From the NCBI RefSeq assembly GCF_000526155.1, contig NZ_JAFN01000001.1, forward strand, positions 4,136,001-4,200,000: DNA of 64,000 nt, read 5' to 3'. The stretch is from Deferrisoma camini S3R1. GTDB lineage: Bacteria > Desulfobacterota > Deferrisomatia > Deferrisomatales > Deferrisomataceae. Shown here piece after piece: positions 8,781 to 17,079 of this stretch. Within the stretch, counting starts at the first letter, position 1; every line of letters begins with the position of its first letter. The position numbers were made by a program, and so were the translations under genes. Under the pieces are notes generated by a model that was not told where the DNA came from, ran no database searches, and saw only the letters and a program-made list of their open reading frames with translations.

Positions 8781-10774
8781 GACGGGCCGCCTGGGTTCTC
8801 GCGCTCGTCCTGGTGGCCGCGGGGGTGGCCCGGGCCCAGAGCCTCCGGATGATTCGCGGGCAGGGGGACGAGCCGGTGGAGATCCGGGCCGACCGGATCG
8901 AGGCCCGGCTGGACGAGGCCCGGCGGGAGGTGGTGGCCGTGGGCCGGGTCCTGGTGACCTGGGGGGGATACCGGCTCCAGGCCCGGCGGGTCCGGTACTT
9001 GCCGGCGGAGGACCGGGCCGAGGCCGAGGGCGGGGTGGTGTTCACCGACCCGGACGGCAACCGGCTGGAGTGCGAGGGGCTCGAGATCCACCTCGACACC
9101 CAGAAGGGGGTGGTGCGCTCGGGCCGGCTGTGGATCGCCCGCGAGGGGTACCTGGTGTGGGGCAAGCGGTTCGAGCGCCTGGGCGAGCGCTCGTACCGGG
9201 TGGAGGACGGTGGGTTCACGGCCTGCGACGGCACCTGGCCCAGCTGGAGGGTGGAGGCCGACCGGGTGGAGGTGGAGCTCGAGGGGTTCGTGCGGGCCCG
9301 CGGGGCCTCGTTCTGGATGGAGGGGGTGCCGCTGGCCTACAGCCCGGTGCTGGTGTTCCCGGTGGTCCGGGAGCGGCGCTCCGGGTTCCTGCTGCCCCGG
9401 GTGGGCTGGACCGACACCCAGGGCCTCCGCTGGCTCCAGCGCTACTACTGGGCCCCCTCCGACTCCTGGGACCTCACGCCGCGGGCGGAGTACCGCAGCC
9501 GCCGGGGTTGGACCGAGGGGATCGAGTTCCGGTACGCTCCGGCCGAGGGCCACCGGGGACGGGTCGATCTGGAGCACCTGTACGACCGGCAGGATCGGGG
9601 TCACCGTTACGCCGTGGAGCTGGATCACGAGAGCCGGTTCCCGGGCCGCAACCGTCTCCGGCTCCAGGGGGCGTACCAGGGCGACACCCGGTACCAGGAG
9701 GAGTTGGCCGACACCCTGGACGACCGGGAGGCCCGGCGCCTGCGGTCGTTCGGGCTGTGGTCCTGGGACGGCGCGGCCGGCACGGCCTACGGGCTGGCCG
9801 AGTTCTTCCAAGCCCTCGACACCTCCCAGGCTGCGGTGCTCCAGACCCTGCCCCGGCTGGGGTTCCTGGGGCGCGAGGTGCGGATCGCGGGGCCGTTGGT
9901 GGGCGCCCTGTCGGCCGAGGCGACGCGGTTCTGGCGGGCCCGGGGGCCGCGGGGGGAGCGGGTGTCCCTGGAGCCGGCCGTGGGGCTCGAGGGCCGGGTC
10001 GGCGGGGTGGGAACCTTTGCCCGGGCCGGGGTCCGGGAGAACCTCTACCGCCTCGACGGCCGCACCCGAGGCCGCGGCGCGCCCCGGGCCGGGGTGGGCG
10101 CGAACGCGTTCCTGTGGCGGCGGTACGGCACGTGGCTCCACACCCTGGAGCCGTTCGCGGGCCTGGAGGCCGAGGGCCGGGGCCACGGCGAGGTGCCGGC
10201 CGCGTTCGATGGGACCGACCGGTTCGACCCGGGGCTCCGGGCCGTGGGCGGTGTCTCCACCCGCTGGATCCCGGGCGGCACGGCCGACGAGGTGCTGGGC
10301 GCGGACCTGAGGGTGACCCGGGACCTGACCGACGGCCGGTGGGGCGTCGGCTGGGTCGAGGCGTTCTGGGCCCCGGCGGTCGGCCGCCGGCTCTGGGCCG
10401 AGGGGGAGTACGAGCCCGAGACCGGGAGCTGGGCCTCCTGGGCCGTCGGAGGGCGGTGGGCAAGGGGGTCCCGCACCCGCCTGGCCGCCGAGGTCCGGCA
10501 CCGACGGGACGAGACCACGTATCTCGACGCCGGCCTCTCCGTGGCCTTGGGCCGGTACGGCCGGATCGGGTATCGCAGCCGGGCCGACCTGGACGCGGGC
10601 CGCTTGCTGGAGGACGCCTACTCCGTGGGCGTGGCCCACCCCTGCTGGGAGCTCGACCTCACCTACAGCCGGACCTGGATCCCCGACGAAGGGCGGCTCG
10701 ACCGGAAGGTGTTCGTCATGGTGAACCTCAAGGGGCTCGGAACCCTGGGAACCTGGAAGGGGATCCTGCCGTGA
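8768..10774 (+). CDS. lptD: LPS-assembly protein LptD
   Basis: Outer-membrane beta-barrel that inserts lipopolysaccharide, working with LptE. The chosen start is GTG 8768, with GAGGGAG six bases upstream and inside the 3' end of folC. The protein begins with a Sec signal peptide (AWVLALVLVAAGVARAQS). The N-terminal OstA/LptA-like jellyroll follows (EIRADRIEARLDEAR, GDVLVTW-type repeats), then LptD signatures (YSPVLVFPVVRERRSGFLLPR) and a C-terminal half of alternating aromatic/charged strands expected of a barrel. It has 668 residues, somewhat short compared with enterobacterial LptD but normal for many other groups. No lptE is recognisable nearby. It indicates a Gram-negative host. Confidence 0.9.
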   Translation: MGALRRAAWVLALVLVAAGVARAQSLRMIRGQGDEPVEIRADRIEARLDEARREVVAVGRVLVTWGGYRLQARRVRYLPAEDRAEAEGGVVFTDPDGNRLECEGLEIHLDTQKGVVRSGRLWIAREGYLVWGKRFERLGERSYRVEDGGFTACDGTWPSWRVEADRVEVELEGFVRARGASFWMEGVPLAYSPVLVFPVVRERRSGFLLPRVGWTDTQGLRWLQRYYWAPSDSWDLTPRAEYRSRRGWTEGIEFRYAPAEGHRGRVDLEHLYDRQDRGHRYAVELDHESRFPGRNRLRLQGAYQGDTRYQEELADTLDDREARRLRSFGLWSWDGAAGTAYGLAEFFQALDTSQAAVLQTLPRLGFLGREVRIAGPLVGALSAEATRFWRARGPRGERVSLEPAVGLEGRVGGVGTFARAGVRENLYRLDGRTRGRGAPRAGVGANAFLWRRYGTWLHTLEPFAGLEAEGRGHGEVPAAFDGTDRFDPGLRAVGGVSTRWIPGGTADEVLGADLRVTRDLTDGRWGVGWVEAFWAPAVGRRLWAEGEYEPETGSWASWAVGGRWARGSRTRLAAEVRHRRDETTYLDAGLSVALGRYGRIGYRSRADLDAGRLLEDAYSVGVAHPCWELDLTYSRTWIPDEGRLDRKVFVMVNLKGLGTLGTWKGILP

Positions 10775-12336
10775 GGGCGGTGGTCGGGGCCGCGTGGTGT
10801 CTGATTCTGGTCGCGGTGTGCGCGGCCGCGGCCGGCCCGGACCCGGGGACGGCCCTGTACGAGGCCGCCCGGGCCCGGTACCGGCAGCTCGAAGCGGACG
10901 GCGCCCCCGCTCGGGAGGTGAGCGCCTGGCGGGAGGTGGCCGACCGGTTCCTTCGGGTGGCGGACGAGGCGCCTCGGTCGGCCAAGGCGGACGACGCCCT
11001 GTACATGGTGGGCATCTGCCGGGAGCGGGCCGCGGCCCTGTCGTCCGGGGTGGGGGACCGGCGCGCCGCGGTGGACGCCTACGACCGGCTGGCCCGGTCG
11101 TACCCGGGGTCGCGTCTGGCCGACGACGCCCTGTTCCGGGCCGGTCGGATCCGCGAGGGCGCGGGGGACCTGGAAGCGGCAAGGGCCTTCTATCAAAGGG
11201 TGCTGCGGGAGATCCCACGGGGGGACATGGCGCCGGTGGCCAGGGCCCGGCTCCGGGATCTGGGCCGGCCCAGCCGGGTGAAGGGGGTGCGGCGGTGGTC
11301 CGGGCCCCGGTACACCCGGGTGGTGGTGGACCTGGGCCGCACCGTGGCCTACCAGGTGGGGGCCCTGCCCCCGGCGCCGGAGGCGGGCCGGCCGGCCCGG
11401 GTGTACGTGGACCTGCGGCCCGCCCGCCTGGGGGCCGGGTGCGCCACGAGCACCGCCGTGGCCGACGGCCTGGTGCGCCGGGTTCGGGTGGCCCAGCACG
11501 ACCGGGACACGGTCCGGGTGGTCCTGGACCTGGAGGAGGAGGCCGACCACCGGGTGTTTCCCCTGGAAGGGCCGGCCCGGCTGGTGATCGACGTGTTCGG
11601 GGGGCGCGGCCCCGGCGAAGACGTGGTCACCCGGATCCTCCGCGGACAGGAGGGAGGGGCGCGGCCGATCCGGGTGGTCATCGACCCCGGCCACGGCGGC
11701 CGCGACCCGGGAGCGCTGGGGCCGGGCGGCCTGCGGGAGAAGGACGTCACCCTGGCCATCGCCCGGGAGCTGGCGCGGCTGCTGGGCGAGAGGCCGGGCT
11801 GGGAGGTGCGGCTCACCCGGGACCGGGACGAGTACCTCTCGCTGGAGGAGCGCACCGCCCGGGCCAACGCCTTCGGCGCGGACCTGTTCGTGTCGATCCA
11901 CGCCAACGCCAGCCGGTCCCGCCGGGCCCGGGGGATCGAGACCTACTACCTGAGCCCGGCCTCGGACCGGTCGGCCCGGCGGTTGGCCGCGCTGGAGAAC
12001 CAGGGGAGGGAGGAGGACCTGGCCGAGATGGAGCACATCCTGGCCGACGTGGTGCTCTCGGCAAAGGTGGAGGACTCCCGCCGGCTGGCCGAGGCGGTAC
12101 AGCAGGCCCTGGTGGACGAGCTGGCGCGCCGCGGAGGCCCGGTGCGGGACCTGGGGGTCAAGCAGGGGCCGTTCTACGTGCTGACCGGGGCGGTGATGCC
12201 GGCCGTGCTCGTGGAGACCTCGTTCATCACCCACCCCGAGGAGGCCCGGCGGCTGGCCGACCCGGGGTTCCGGCGCCAGGTGGCCGAGGCCCTGGCCCGG
12301 GGGGTGGAGCGGTTCGCCAAGGGGCGGGGGGGATGA
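10771..12336 (+). CDS. N-acetylmuramoyl-L-alanine amidase with TPR and AMIN domains
   Basis: Periplasmic zinc amidase that splits stem peptides from glycan during cell separation. Start GTG 10771 overlaps the lptD stop. The order is: signal peptide (WCLILVAVCAAAA), a TPR-like region about 30-160 (DDALYMVGICRERAA, DDALFRAGRIREGAG), an AMIN domain about 175-285 (RYTRVVVDLGRTVAYQV, ARLVIDVFGG), then Amidase_3. Zinc and catalytic residues are visible in VIDPGHGGRDPGA, GLREKDVTLAIARE, SIHANAS and LVETSFITHPEE. The total of 521 residues is normal for AmiC-type enzymes with extra N-terminal repeats. Translationally coupled on both sides. Confidence 0.94.
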   Translation: MRAVVGAAWCLILVAVCAAAAGPDPGTALYEAARARYRQLEADGAPAREVSAWREVADRFLRVADEAPRSAKADDALYMVGICRERAAALSSGVGDRRAAVDAYDRLARSYPGSRLADDALFRAGRIREGAGDLEAARAFYQRVLREIPRGDMAPVARARLRDLGRPSRVKGVRRWSGPRYTRVVVDLGRTVAYQVGALPPAPEAGRPARVYVDLRPARLGAGCATSTAVADGLVRRVRVAQHDRDTVRVVLDLEEEADHRVFPLEGPARLVIDVFGGRGPGEDVVTRILRGQEGGARPIRVVIDPGHGGRDPGALGPGGLREKDVTLAIARELARLLGERPGWEVRLTRDRDEYLSLEERTARANAFGADLFVSIHANASRSRRARGIETYYLSPASDRSARRLAALENQGREEDLAEMEHILADVVLSAKVEDSRRLAEAVQQALVDELARRGGPVRDLGVKQGPFYVLTGAVMPAVLVETSFITHPEEARRLADPGFRRQVAEALARGVERFAKGRGG

Positions 12337-14951
12337 ACGCGCCCCGGCTGTCGCCCGAGGACCTGGCGCACCCCGACCGGCGGGGACCCGCCGTGGCGGA
12401 GTGGGCCGCCCGGGCCCGCGAGGCGTTCCGGCGGGCCCACGCCGCCGGCATCGGCGGTCGGGAGGGCGTGGCCCTGTGGACGGGGTGGATCGACCACCTG
12501 GTGGGGGCCCTGTTCGAGGCCGTCCGGGGAGACCGCGCCGGCCTGTGCCTGGTGGCCCTGGGGGGCTACGGCCGGGCCGAGCTGTCCCCCGGGTCGGACC
12601 TGGACCTCCTTCTCCTGCACCGGGGTGACCCGGGTCTGGCCGAGGTGGCCGAGGCCCTGTGCTACCCCCTGTGGGATGCGGGGTTCGACGTGCAGGCGGT
12701 GACCCGGACCCTGGACGAGAACCTGCGGGCGGCCCGGGCGGACCTCAGGAGCCGCACGAGCCTGCTCGAGGCCCGCCGGCTCAACGGTTGCCCCGGGCTC
12801 TGGGCCGAGTTCGAGGAGCGGGTGATCGCCGGTGAGATCCTGGGGCACGACCGGGACTGGTTCGTGGAGGCCAAGGTCCGGGAGATGGAGGCCCGCCACG
12901 GCCGATACGGCGACACCGTGTACCTGCTGGAGCCCCAGGTCAAGGAGGGGCCGGGCGGCCTGCGGGACATCCACACAGCCCTGTGGGTGCTCAAGGTGGC
13001 CGCCGGCACCCGGGACCCGGGGGAGGCCTGCCGCCGCACGGGGGTCCCCTCGGCCGAGCGCGAGGGGCTGGAGGACTGCCTGGACTTCCTCCTGCGGGTC
13101 CGCAACCAGCTCCACCTGGCGAGCGGCCGGCGGGACGACCGGCTCAGCTTCGAGCAGCAGGACGAGGCCGCGGCCGCCCTGGGGTTTGGGGACGAGGGCG
13201 GCATCTCCGGCGTGGAGCGGTTCCTCCAGGCCTACCACGCCACGGCCAACCGGGTGAGCCACCTGGCCCGCACGGTGATCCGCCGGGTCCGGGTCCGGGC
13301 CGAGGCCGGCGCCCGGGAGCCGTGGAAGGAGCCCGGGGTCTGGCTCCAGGACGGCGAGGTGTGGCTCGACCGGGAGGAGGCCCGGCGCCGGCCCCTGGCC
13401 CTGCTGGCCGCGTTCGAGGCCGCCCAGGAGACCGATCGGGAGCTGTCGCCCACGGCCCTGGAGGTGGTGCGGGAGAACCTGGACCGGGTGGACGACCGGT
13501 TCCGCCGGGACCCGGGCGCGGTGGAGCGGTTCCTGCGGATCCTGCGGTTCCCCAGGCGGGTGGCCACCACCCTGATGGCCATGCACGAGGTGGGGTTCCT
13601 GGACCGGTTCATCCCCGAGTTCGCCCGGATCCACGGCCGGGCCCAGCGGGACCTGTACCACGTGTACCCCGTGGACGTGCACAGCCTGTTCGCGGTGCGG
13701 GAGTTGCGCCGGCTGGCCCGGGGCGAATACGCTACGGAGTTCCCCCTGCTCACCGAGCTGGTGTCCGGGGTGCGGCATCCGGAGGTGCTGTACCTGGCCG
13801 CCCTGCTCCACGACGTGGGTAAGGGCGGGGGCGGGGGGCACGCCGCCCGGGGGGCCGAGGCCGCGGTGGCGGTGGCCGACCGGATGGGGTTCGACCCGGA
13901 GCAGCGGGAGTACCTGGTGTTCCTGGTGCGCGAGCACCTGGCCATGGCCCGAACGGCCCAGAGCCGGGACCTGGACGACCCGGACGTGGTGGCCGAGTTC
14001 TGCCGGCGGGTGGGGGACCAGGAGTCCCTGGACCTGCTCTACCTGCTCACCGTGGCCGACATCCGGGCCGTGGGTCCCGGCGCCTGGACCCCCTGGAAGG
14101 GGTTTCTACTCCAGACCCTGTACCAGCGGGCCCGGGAGGTCCTGGCCAGGGGGGGCGACGCCGGGCCTCGGCGGGACGACCCCCGCCGGGCCGAGGCCGT
14201 GGCCGACCGGGTTCGGGCCGAGGCGGCCGGCCGGGTTCCCCCGGGCGAGGTGGAGGCGTTCCTGGCCGGCGTGGAGACCGTGCGCTACCTCCTGGCCAAC
14301 CCCGTGGAGGCCCTGCTGCGGCACCTGGAGGCGTTCGCCGCCCGGGGGCCGCGGCCGGTGGTGCGGTTCCGCGAGGTGCCCGACGAGGGGTTCGCCGAGG
14401 TGCTCCTGGTCACCCGGGACCGGCCCGGCCTGTTCGCCCAGGTGGCCGGGGTCCTGGCCTCCCAGCGGTTCAATATCCTCTCGGCCGTGCTGAATAGCCG
14501 CACCGACGGATGGATCCTGGACGTGTTCCACCTGACCCCGGCGCGGCCGGAGCCGGGCCGGTGGGAGGCGTGCCGGCGGGCGCTCGAGGCCGTGCTCGAG
14601 GGCACCCAGAACTTCGCCCCGGTGGCCGAGCGCCTGCACCGCCGCAGCGGCCTGCGCCGGCCCCTGCCCACGGTGCCCCCGGAGGTGGCCGTGGAGAACG
14701 GGGCGTCCCGGCGGTACACCGTGGTGGAGATCCGGGCGGCCGACCGCCTGGGGCTCCTGTACGACGTGGCCCGAACCCTGGCCGAGGAGGGATGCACCAT
14801 CCGCATCGCCAAGATCACCACCAGCCTGAACCGGGCGGTGGACGCTTTCTACGTGGAGGACGCGGAGGCCGGGGGCAAGATCACGGAGCCCGAGCGGGTG
14901 GAGAGGCTGCGCCGGGCCCTCGTGCGGGCGGCCCAGGGGGATCCGGCATGA
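12333..14951 (+). CDS. glnD: Bifunctional uridylyltransferase / uridylyl-removing enzyme
   Basis: GlnD senses glutamine and modifies PII proteins. The 872-residue protein has the nucleotidyltransferase motif LGGYGRAELSPGSDLDLLLLH (around residue 75), the PII-uridylyltransferase region (LLEPQVKEGPGGLRDIH), an HD hydrolase domain (LAALLHDVGKG, about residue 490) and two C-terminal ACT domains (about 688: TRDRPGLFAQVAGVLA; about 794: RAADRLGLLYDVARTLA). All activities look intact. The start overlaps the amidase stop by four bases and its own stop overlaps the next gene, so it is part of one operon. No PII gene is in the window. Confidence 0.96.
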   Translation: MNAPRLSPEDLAHPDRRGPAVAEWAARAREAFRRAHAAGIGGREGVALWTGWIDHLVGALFEAVRGDRAGLCLVALGGYGRAELSPGSDLDLLLLHRGDPGLAEVAEALCYPLWDAGFDVQAVTRTLDENLRAARADLRSRTSLLEARRLNGCPGLWAEFEERVIAGEILGHDRDWFVEAKVREMEARHGRYGDTVYLLEPQVKEGPGGLRDIHTALWVLKVAAGTRDPGEACRRTGVPSAEREGLEDCLDFLLRVRNQLHLASGRRDDRLSFEQQDEAAAALGFGDEGGISGVERFLQAYHATANRVSHLARTVIRRVRVRAEAGAREPWKEPGVWLQDGEVWLDREEARRRPLALLAAFEAAQETDRELSPTALEVVRENLDRVDDRFRRDPGAVERFLRILRFPRRVATTLMAMHEVGFLDRFIPEFARIHGRAQRDLYHVYPVDVHSLFAVRELRRLARGEYATEFPLLTELVSGVRHPEVLYLAALLHDVGKGGGGGHAARGAEAAVAVADRMGFDPEQREYLVFLVREHLAMARTAQSRDLDDPDVVAEFCRRVGDQESLDLLYLLTVADIRAVGPGAWTPWKGFLLQTLYQRAREVLARGGDAGPRRDDPRRAEAVADRVRAEAAGRVPPGEVEAFLAGVETVRYLLANPVEALLRHLEAFAARGPRPVVRFREVPDEGFAEVLLVTRDRPGLFAQVAGVLASQRFNILSAVLNSRTDGWILDVFHLTPARPEPGRWEACRRALEAVLEGTQNFAPVAERLHRRSGLRRPLPTVPPEVAVENGASRRYTVVEIRAADRLGLLYDVARTLAEEGCTIRIAKITTSLNRAVDAFYVEDAEAGGKITEPERVERLRRALVRAAQGDPA

Positions 14952-15847
14952 CCCGTCGGTGGATCGGCGCCCTCCTGGCAGCGGCCCTGGTGCTGGCCGG
15001 CACGACGTGGGCCGGGGTGCGGGTGGATCCGTCGCGGCCCCGGCCGGGGGACCTGTTTCGGATCTTCTGGCGGCCCGACGCGGCCGGGGGGCCGTGGCGG
15101 GTCCGGTTCGACGGTCGGGAGTTCCCCCTGTGGCCCGGCCCCGACGGGGGGTGGGAGGGGCTGGCCGCGGTGGATGCGACGGCCGAGCCGGGCCCCCGAA
15201 GCCTGGAGATCGTGGGCCGCACCGGCCCGGCGGCCCGGCAGCGGATCGAGGTGGCTCCCCGGTCGTTCGGGGAACAGCGGCTTCGGGTGGACCCCCGCCT
15301 CGTGAACCCCAATCCCGAGGACGCGGCGCGCGCGGCCCGGGAGGCCAAGCGCATCCGGGAGGTGCTGGCCCGGATCAGCCGGCCCCGGCTGTGGAACCCG
15401 CCGTTCTTCCTGCCGGCCCGGGGACCGGTGTCGAGCCCGTTCGGGGTGCGGCGTGTGTACAACGGCGAGCCCCGAGGGTACCATTCCGGCCTCGACATCG
15501 CCGCGCCCCGGGGCACCCCGGTGCGGGCCGCCGCGGCAGGGGTGGTGGCCCTGGCCGACGAGCTGTTCTACACCGGCCGGACCGTGTTCCTGGACCACGG
15601 CCTGGGGCTGTTCACGGCCTACTTCCACATGGACGAGATCCGGGTGCGGCCGGGGCAGCCCGTGGAGGCCGGAGACGTGCTCGGCGTGGTGGGGTCCACG
15701 GGCCGGTCCACCGGACCCCACCTCCATTGGGGCGCGTACCTCGAGGGGATCAAGGCCGACCCCTTGACGCTTCCCGGTCTGGCCGCCCGGCCCGGAAGGC
15801 GTGCCGGCGCCGGCGTCGCCCGGGGGGCGGGAGCCAAGGAACCCTGA
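14948..15847 (+). CDS. Secreted M23 (LytM/NlpD-type) metallopeptidase
   Basis: A 299-residue exported peptidoglycan peptidase. It has a signal peptide (ALLAAALVLAGTTWA), an N-terminal beta region, and a C-terminal M23 domain. Zinc ligands are visible as YHSGLDIAAPRGTPV (His...Asp) and PHLHWGAY (His-x-His). Because these are kept it should be an active endopeptidase rather than a degenerate activator, although some active-looking LytM proteins also activate amidases; an AMIN amidase lies two genes upstream. The ATG overlaps the glnD stop (ATGA). Confidence 0.92.
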   Translation: MTRRWIGALLAAALVLAGTTWAGVRVDPSRPRPGDLFRIFWRPDAAGGPWRVRFDGREFPLWPGPDGGWEGLAAVDATAEPGPRSLEIVGRTGPAARQRIEVAPRSFGEQRLRVDPRLVNPNPEDAARAAREAKRIREVLARISRPRLWNPPFFLPARGPVSSPFGVRRVYNGEPRGYHSGLDIAAPRGTPVRAAAAGVVALADELFYTGRTVFLDHGLGLFTAYFHMDEIRVRPGQPVEAGDVLGVVGSTGRSTGPHLHWGAYLEGIKADPLTLPGLAARPGRRAGAGVARGAGAKEP

Positions 15848-15868
15848 CGACCTTTCCGGAGTTTTTCC

Positions 15869-16120
15869 GTGGGCGAGACGAACGAGCGGTTCGAAGATCT
15901 GCTGAAACGCCTCGAGCAGAGGGTCGAGGCCCTGGAGTCGGGTGACCTGGATCTGGAGGCCGCCCTCGAGGCCTATGAGGAGGGGGTCAGGCTGGCCCGG
16001 GAGTGCCACCGGCGCTTGGACGAGGCCGAGCGCCGCATCGAGATCTTGCGGCGGGGCGAGGACGGGGAGCCGGTGCTGGAGCCCCTGGAGCCGGGTCGCC
16101 TGGAGACCGAAGAGGGCTGA
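15869..16120 (+). CDS. xseB: Exodeoxyribonuclease VII small subunit
   Basis: An 83-residue acidic helical protein with the XseB core FEDLLKRLEQRVEALESGDLDLEAALEAYE-like pattern (read in two parts: FEDLLKRLEQRV and GDLDLEAALEAYEEGV) and CHRRLDEAERRIEIL. It pairs with XseA to degrade single-stranded DNA; xseA is not in the window. Start GTG 15869. The common order xseB-ispA-dxs is kept here, supporting the call. Confidence 0.93.
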   Translation: MGETNERFEDLLKRLEQRVEALESGDLDLEAALEAYEEGVRLARECHRRLDEAERRIEILRRGEDGEPVLEPLEPGRLETEEG

Positions 16121-16171
16121 GCCGGCAGGGCTGGGACCGCCGCCGCTGCAGAGCCGCCGAGGAGCGTGATC

Positions 16172-17062
16172 GTGGACGTGAAGGCGTACCTGGAGACCTG
16201 CCGGACCCGGGTGGACGGATGGCTCGACCGGTGGATGCCGCCGGTCGACCGGTTTCCCCAGCTCCTGTTCGAGGCCATGCGTTACAGCCTGTTCGCGGGG
16301 GGCAAGCGGATGCGGCCGGCCCTGACCCTGGCGGCCTGCGAGACTCTGGGCGGCGAGCCCGAGGCGGCCGTGCCGTTCGCGGCGGCGTTGGAGATGGTCC
16401 ACACCTACAGCCTGATCCACGACGACCTGCCCGCCATGGACGATGACGACCTGCGGCGGGGCCGGCCCACCAACCACAAGGTGTTCGGTGAGGGCATGGC
16501 CGTGCTGGCCGGCGACGGGCTGCTCACCGACGCGTTCTCCGCCCTGACCGATCCGGAGGTGCTTCGGGTCCACCCGGCCGAACGGGTGGTGCGGGCCGTG
16601 GCCGAGCTGGCCCGGGCGGCCGGCACCGCGGGCATGGTGGGCGGTCAGGCCCTGGACCTGGTGAGCGAGGGCCGGGTCCCGGACCTGCCGACCCTGGAGT
16701 TTCTGCACACCCACAAGACCGGCGCCCTCATCCGGGCCGCCGTGGTGCTGGGGGCGTTGGCGGCCGGCGCGGGCGAGGAGGACCTGGGTCGGCTCGGCCG
16801 GTTCGCCGAGCGGGTGGGGCTGGCGTTTCAGATCGCCGACGACATCCTCGACGTGGAGGGCGACCCGGAGGCGCTGGGCAAGCCCGTGGGCAGCGACGAG
16901 GGCCGTGCCAAGGCCACCTACCCAGCGCTGCTGGGGCTTTCGGAGTCGCGGCGGCTGATGCAGGCGATCGTGGCCGAGGCCATGGACCTGCTGACCCCCT
17001 ACGGCGGGCGGGCCGCGGCGCTCCGGGCCCTGGCCCGGTTCGTGGTGGAGCGCCGTCATTGA
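16172..17062 (+). CDS. ispA: Polyprenyl synthetase (farnesyl/geranylgeranyl diphosphate synthase)
   Basis: Trans-prenyltransferase that condenses isopentenyl diphosphate with allylic diphosphates. Family motifs are FAGGKRMRPALTL, the first aspartate-rich motif LIHDDLPAMDDDDLRRG, GGQALDL, HKTGALI, and the second motif FQIADDILD. The residue before the first DDxxxxD region resembles the FPP/GGPP type found beside xseB and dxs. I prefer GTG 16172 as start because GGAG at 16161 is about seven bases upstream; the GTG at 16166 is too close to that site. About 296 residues, normal length. Chain length of the product is not certain from sequence. Confidence 0.93.
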   Translation: MDVKAYLETCRTRVDGWLDRWMPPVDRFPQLLFEAMRYSLFAGGKRMRPALTLAACETLGGEPEAAVPFAAALEMVHTYSLIHDDLPAMDDDDLRRGRPTNHKVFGEGMAVLAGDGLLTDAFSALTDPEVLRVHPAERVVRAVAELARAAGTAGMVGGQALDLVSEGRVPDLPTLEFLHTHKTGALIRAAVVLGALAAGAGEEDLGRLGRFAERVGLAFQIADDILDVEGDPEALGKPVGSDEGRAKATYPALLGLSESRRLMQAIVAEAMDLLTPYGGRAAALRALARFVVERRH

Positions 17063-17079
17063 ACGACCCGGGAGACCGA